Shown here piece after piece: positions 6,673 through 8,549 of a stretch of 8,549 nucleotides of DNA (position 1 is the stretch's first letter; every line of letters starts with the position of its first letter). Position numbers and translations under genes: made by a program. Location: contig SFNX01000095.1 in assembly GCA_004552595.1 (NCBI GenBank), forward strand, positions 1-8,549. Reading direction: 5' to 3'. This DNA is from Lachnospiraceae bacterium. GTDB taxonomy: Bacteria; Bacillota; Clostridia; Lachnospirales; Lachnospiraceae. The notes below the pieces were generated by a model, which searched no databases, was not told the origin of the DNA, and was given only the letters and a program-made list of their open reading frames with translations.

Positions 6673-8549
6673 ATGCGCAAATTAACTATACGACGGCCAA
6701 TGTGCGTTATTTGTCTTTTGTTTATTTCATTTATGTATGCAGTGCTTCTACTATGCGGAGGCGTAGATTTAAAAGAGTATGAAAGAGACAACAAATCAGT
6801 TGAAATAACCGGCAAAGTGACAGACAAAATGTTCAAAAACAATGAATATTGTCTGCATATAAAGTGTAAATCCAAAAACAGGAACAGCTCAAAATACATA
6901 GTTTATCTTAAAAATCAAAGCGCGTTTGATTTTAAAATCGGTCAGACCGTAAAACTAAAGGGCAGATACAAAAACTTTTCAAGACCTGAAAATAAAGGAC
7001 AGTTTGATTCAAGAAAATATTACAGGATAAGGGGTTACGAAGCCTCTATTAAGGGTGCAACGGTTATACATTCGGGGAGGAGATATTCGTATATAAAGGA
7101 GCGGCTGTTTTTAATTAAAGAAAGAACGAAAAAGGTTTATGCAGCCTACATGGATGAAAGCGAGGCCGGTACACTTTCTGCCATGGTGCTTGGAGATAAG
7201 ACAGGGCTTGATGCAGACGTTAAGGATTTGTACCAAGCAGCAGGCATTTCGCATGTATTAAGTCTTTCGGGGCTACATATTGCGGCAGTCGGAATGTGCC
7301 TTTTTACGATTTTAAGGTATTCGGGGCTTGGATTATTTGGCGCGTCTATGATTTCATCAGCTGTTATGACAATGTATGGCATAATGACAGGCTTTTCGAC
7401 ATCAACAATAAGGGCGTTGATAATGTTTATTCTTGCCGTTATTGCCAAGGCAATCGGAAGGACATATGACTTGATGTCCGGAATGTGTCTTGCATCAATT
7501 CTAATTATCGTCGAAAACCCGTATTATATATTTGACTCGGGTTTCCTTCTTTCTGTGTTATCGGTAAGTGGAATTTCCCTCATTTACCCTATTCTTCTTG
7601 ATATTACGGACTTCTTTAAGAAGGAAAAAGGTGCCATATATGAAAAAACAAGGAAGAGTATTTGCATATCCCTATCGACAAATTTGGCGACACTCCCTGT
7701 AGTTTTTAACACGTTTTTCAAAATCTCAAGATACAGTATTTTTATCAATATTATTGTAGTGCCGCTAATGAGCATTATTCTTGGAATCGGCATTATTGTG
7801 TTGATTATTGCAAATACCGTGATTAAACTAAAGCCCTTTCGTGTTATAACAAGAGGGCTTTTGTTTGCTGCACAAAAAATTATAATGCTGTATTCGTTTC
7901 TGTGCGGAAATGTTTCGAGGCTTGCAGGCAACTACTGGATTGTCGGAAAGGGAGAGAGCTGGCAGAACATAGTTTACATAATACTGATGATCGTTGTTGT
8001 TCTTGGATATTGGAGTTATGTTAACCGAGTTAGATCGGATGATAAGAATAAAGATGAGTTAAGAAAGAGGATGAAGATTAGGGAGACAGCACTTATTGTA
8101 ATTTCAGTATTTGTTCTGGCATTCAGGATAAAACCTGAATTAAGTGTGAATGCGCTCTCAGTCGGGCAAGGCGCGTGCAATGTAATTTACGGAAGGGACA
8201 TTCCTACAATTATGGTTGATGGCGGTAGCAGCGACGTTAAGGATGTTTATAAATATCGAATACGACCATTTCTATTGTCTAATGGAATTAGCGAGATTGA
8301 TTATCTTTTTGTGACTCATCCGGATATTGACCATATTTCAGGAGTGAAAGAGCTTTTAAGTGATGAATTAAAAGAGGTGAATGTTAAGCACCAATTTGTT
8401 TCGGTTGAAGATGGGATTGAGATAATAATGGGAAGTAAGGAAAAAACGGGAGATGGGCATAGTTTGAGTCCTCGTAATGATGAAAAGACCGGTTTCGAGA
8501 AAGCAGATTTTGTACATATAATTTCAAAGGGTGACAGAATTGAAAACGG
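6673..8549 (+). CDS. comEC: ComEC/Rec2-family DNA uptake channel protein (partial, runs off the window)
   Basis: ComEC forms the membrane channel that takes up single-stranded DNA during natural transformation. The frame is open for 625 codons to the window edge without a stop. The N-terminus has hydrophobic segments (about 10-29) and a soluble OB-fold-like region (about 43-130, DUF4131 type). The competence domain begins near 160 and carries the signature H194-V-L-S-L-S-G-L-H202-I, followed by many membrane segments up to about 448 and one more at 470-485. A metallo-beta-lactamase-like domain starts near 490 with VDGGSS and the metal-binding motif H549-P-D-I-D-H554. The usual DVGQGD motif reads SVGQGA (496-501). 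The rest of this domain is cut off; families usually run to about 750-800 residues. It overlaps comEA by 13 bases. Confidence 0.95.
   Translation, partial: MRKLTIRRPMCVICLLFISFMYAVLLLCGGVDLKEYERDNKSVEITGKVTDKMFKNNEYCLHIKCKSKNRNSSKYIVYLKNQSAFDFKIGQTVKLKGRYKNFSRPENKGQFDSRKYYRIRGYEASIKGATVIHSGRRYSYIKERLFLIKERTKKVYAAYMDESEAGTLSAMVLGDKTGLDADVKDLYQAAGISHVLSLSGLHIAAVGMCLFTILRYSGLGLFGASMISSAVMTMYGIMTGFSTSTIRALIMFILAVIAKAIGRTYDLMSGMCLASILIIVENPYYIFDSGFLLSVLSVSGISLIYPILLDITDFFKKEKGAIYEKTRKSICISLSTNLATLPVVFNTFFKISRYSIFINIIVVPLMSIILGIGIIVLIIANTVIKLKPFRVITRGLLFAAQKIIMLYSFLCGNVSRLAGNYWIVGKGESWQNIVYIILMIVVVLGYWSYVNRVRSDDKNKDELRKRMKIRETALIVISVFVLAFRIKPELSVNALSVGQGACNVIYGRDIPTIMVDGGSSDVKDVYKYRIRPFLLSNGISEIDYLFVTHPDIDHISGVKELLSDELKEVNVKHQFVSVEDGIEIIMGSKEKTGDGHSLSPRNDEKTGFEKADFVHIISKGDRIEN

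Larger units (their letters stand above)
6408..6685 (+). pseudogene. comEA: ComEA C-terminal part: glycine linker and helix-hairpin-helix domain, out of frame
   Basis: This is the displaced second half of comEA, read in the frame of codon GGT 6413-6415 up to TAA 6683-6685. It begins with a glycine-rich linker, then LVNINQASKEELMTLPGIG, SKADKIIAYREANG and GIMEISGIKDGLY, the two helix-hairpin-helix units that bind double-stranded DNA in ComEA. The only ATG in this frame (6530) lies inside the domain, and no good alternative start precedes it, so it is not an independent gene. The domain looks undamaged, with no stops and conserved LPGIG, so the lesion is recent, a sequencing or assembly error, or bypassed by the ribosome. 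Without it the upstream product would have no DNA-binding domain. Confidence 0.85.

Noticed and set aside
6398..6685. Independent small gene for the helix-hairpin-helix domain
   Set aside because: The only ATG in this frame is inside the domain, with no ribosome binding site or start at the linker; the fragment is better explained as the displaced end of comEA.
7146..7448. Minus-strand frame of 100 codons
   Set aside because: It is antisense to the comEC competence domain, including its SLSGLHI signature, and shows no motif of its own.
7584..7931. Minus-strand frame of 115 codons with hydrophobic stretches
   Set aside because: It is antisense to the membrane segments of comEC, which is open through the whole region with family motifs.

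Overview
The window looks like a chromosomal stretch from a low-GC, Gram-positive anaerobe, most likely a Lachnospiraceae-type Clostridia. This is inferred from the AT-rich sequence, the GGAGG-type ribosome binding sites, the ComEA layout (lipoprotein-like signal, SLBB domain, helix-hairpin-helix domain), the HtrA with one N-terminal membrane anchor, and the acidic linkers in the exported proteins. No species can be named from the sequence alone. All genes are on the + strand. I see no RNA gene, CRISPR array, insertion sequence or phage gene.

Region 1 (1-4326) is an arginine/ornithine biosynthesis operon: the 3' end of argC, a small GNAT acetyltransferase, argB (acetylglutamate kinase) and argD (acetylornithine aminotransferase). 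A membrane-anchored solute-binding-like protein is joined to argD by a one-base TAATG overlap. ArgB carries the N-terminal helix and C-terminal signature of arginine-inhibited kinases. The GNAT lies between argC and argB, a place where argJ is often found, so it is a candidate N-acetylglutamate synthase. The operon promoter and any argJ or argF lie outside the window.

Region 2 (4327-5936) holds an HtrA/DegP-family serine protease with its own probable promoter (TTTTCA-17 bp-TATAAT), which overlaps the end of the solute-binding gene. The protein has a cytoplasmic Lys-rich tail, one membrane segment, an acidic stalk, an intact His-Asp-Ser triad, one PDZ domain and an unusual C-terminal tail.

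Region 3 (5937-8549) is the DNA-uptake pair comEA-comEC. comEA is interrupted: the SLBB half stops at 6405-6407, and the glycine linker plus helix-hairpin-helix DNA-binding half continues in another frame to 6685. The shift equals loss of one base. comEC starts inside the end of comEA and stays open to the window edge (625 codons), covering the OB-fold, the membrane channel and the start of the metallo-beta-lactamase-like domain.

The content is mostly ordinary core metabolism and cell-envelope genes. The points most worth attention are the comEA frameshift, the GNAT inside the arg operon, and the solute-binding protein with a long acidic insertion in its domain and no visible permease. I found no convincing new multi-gene system.
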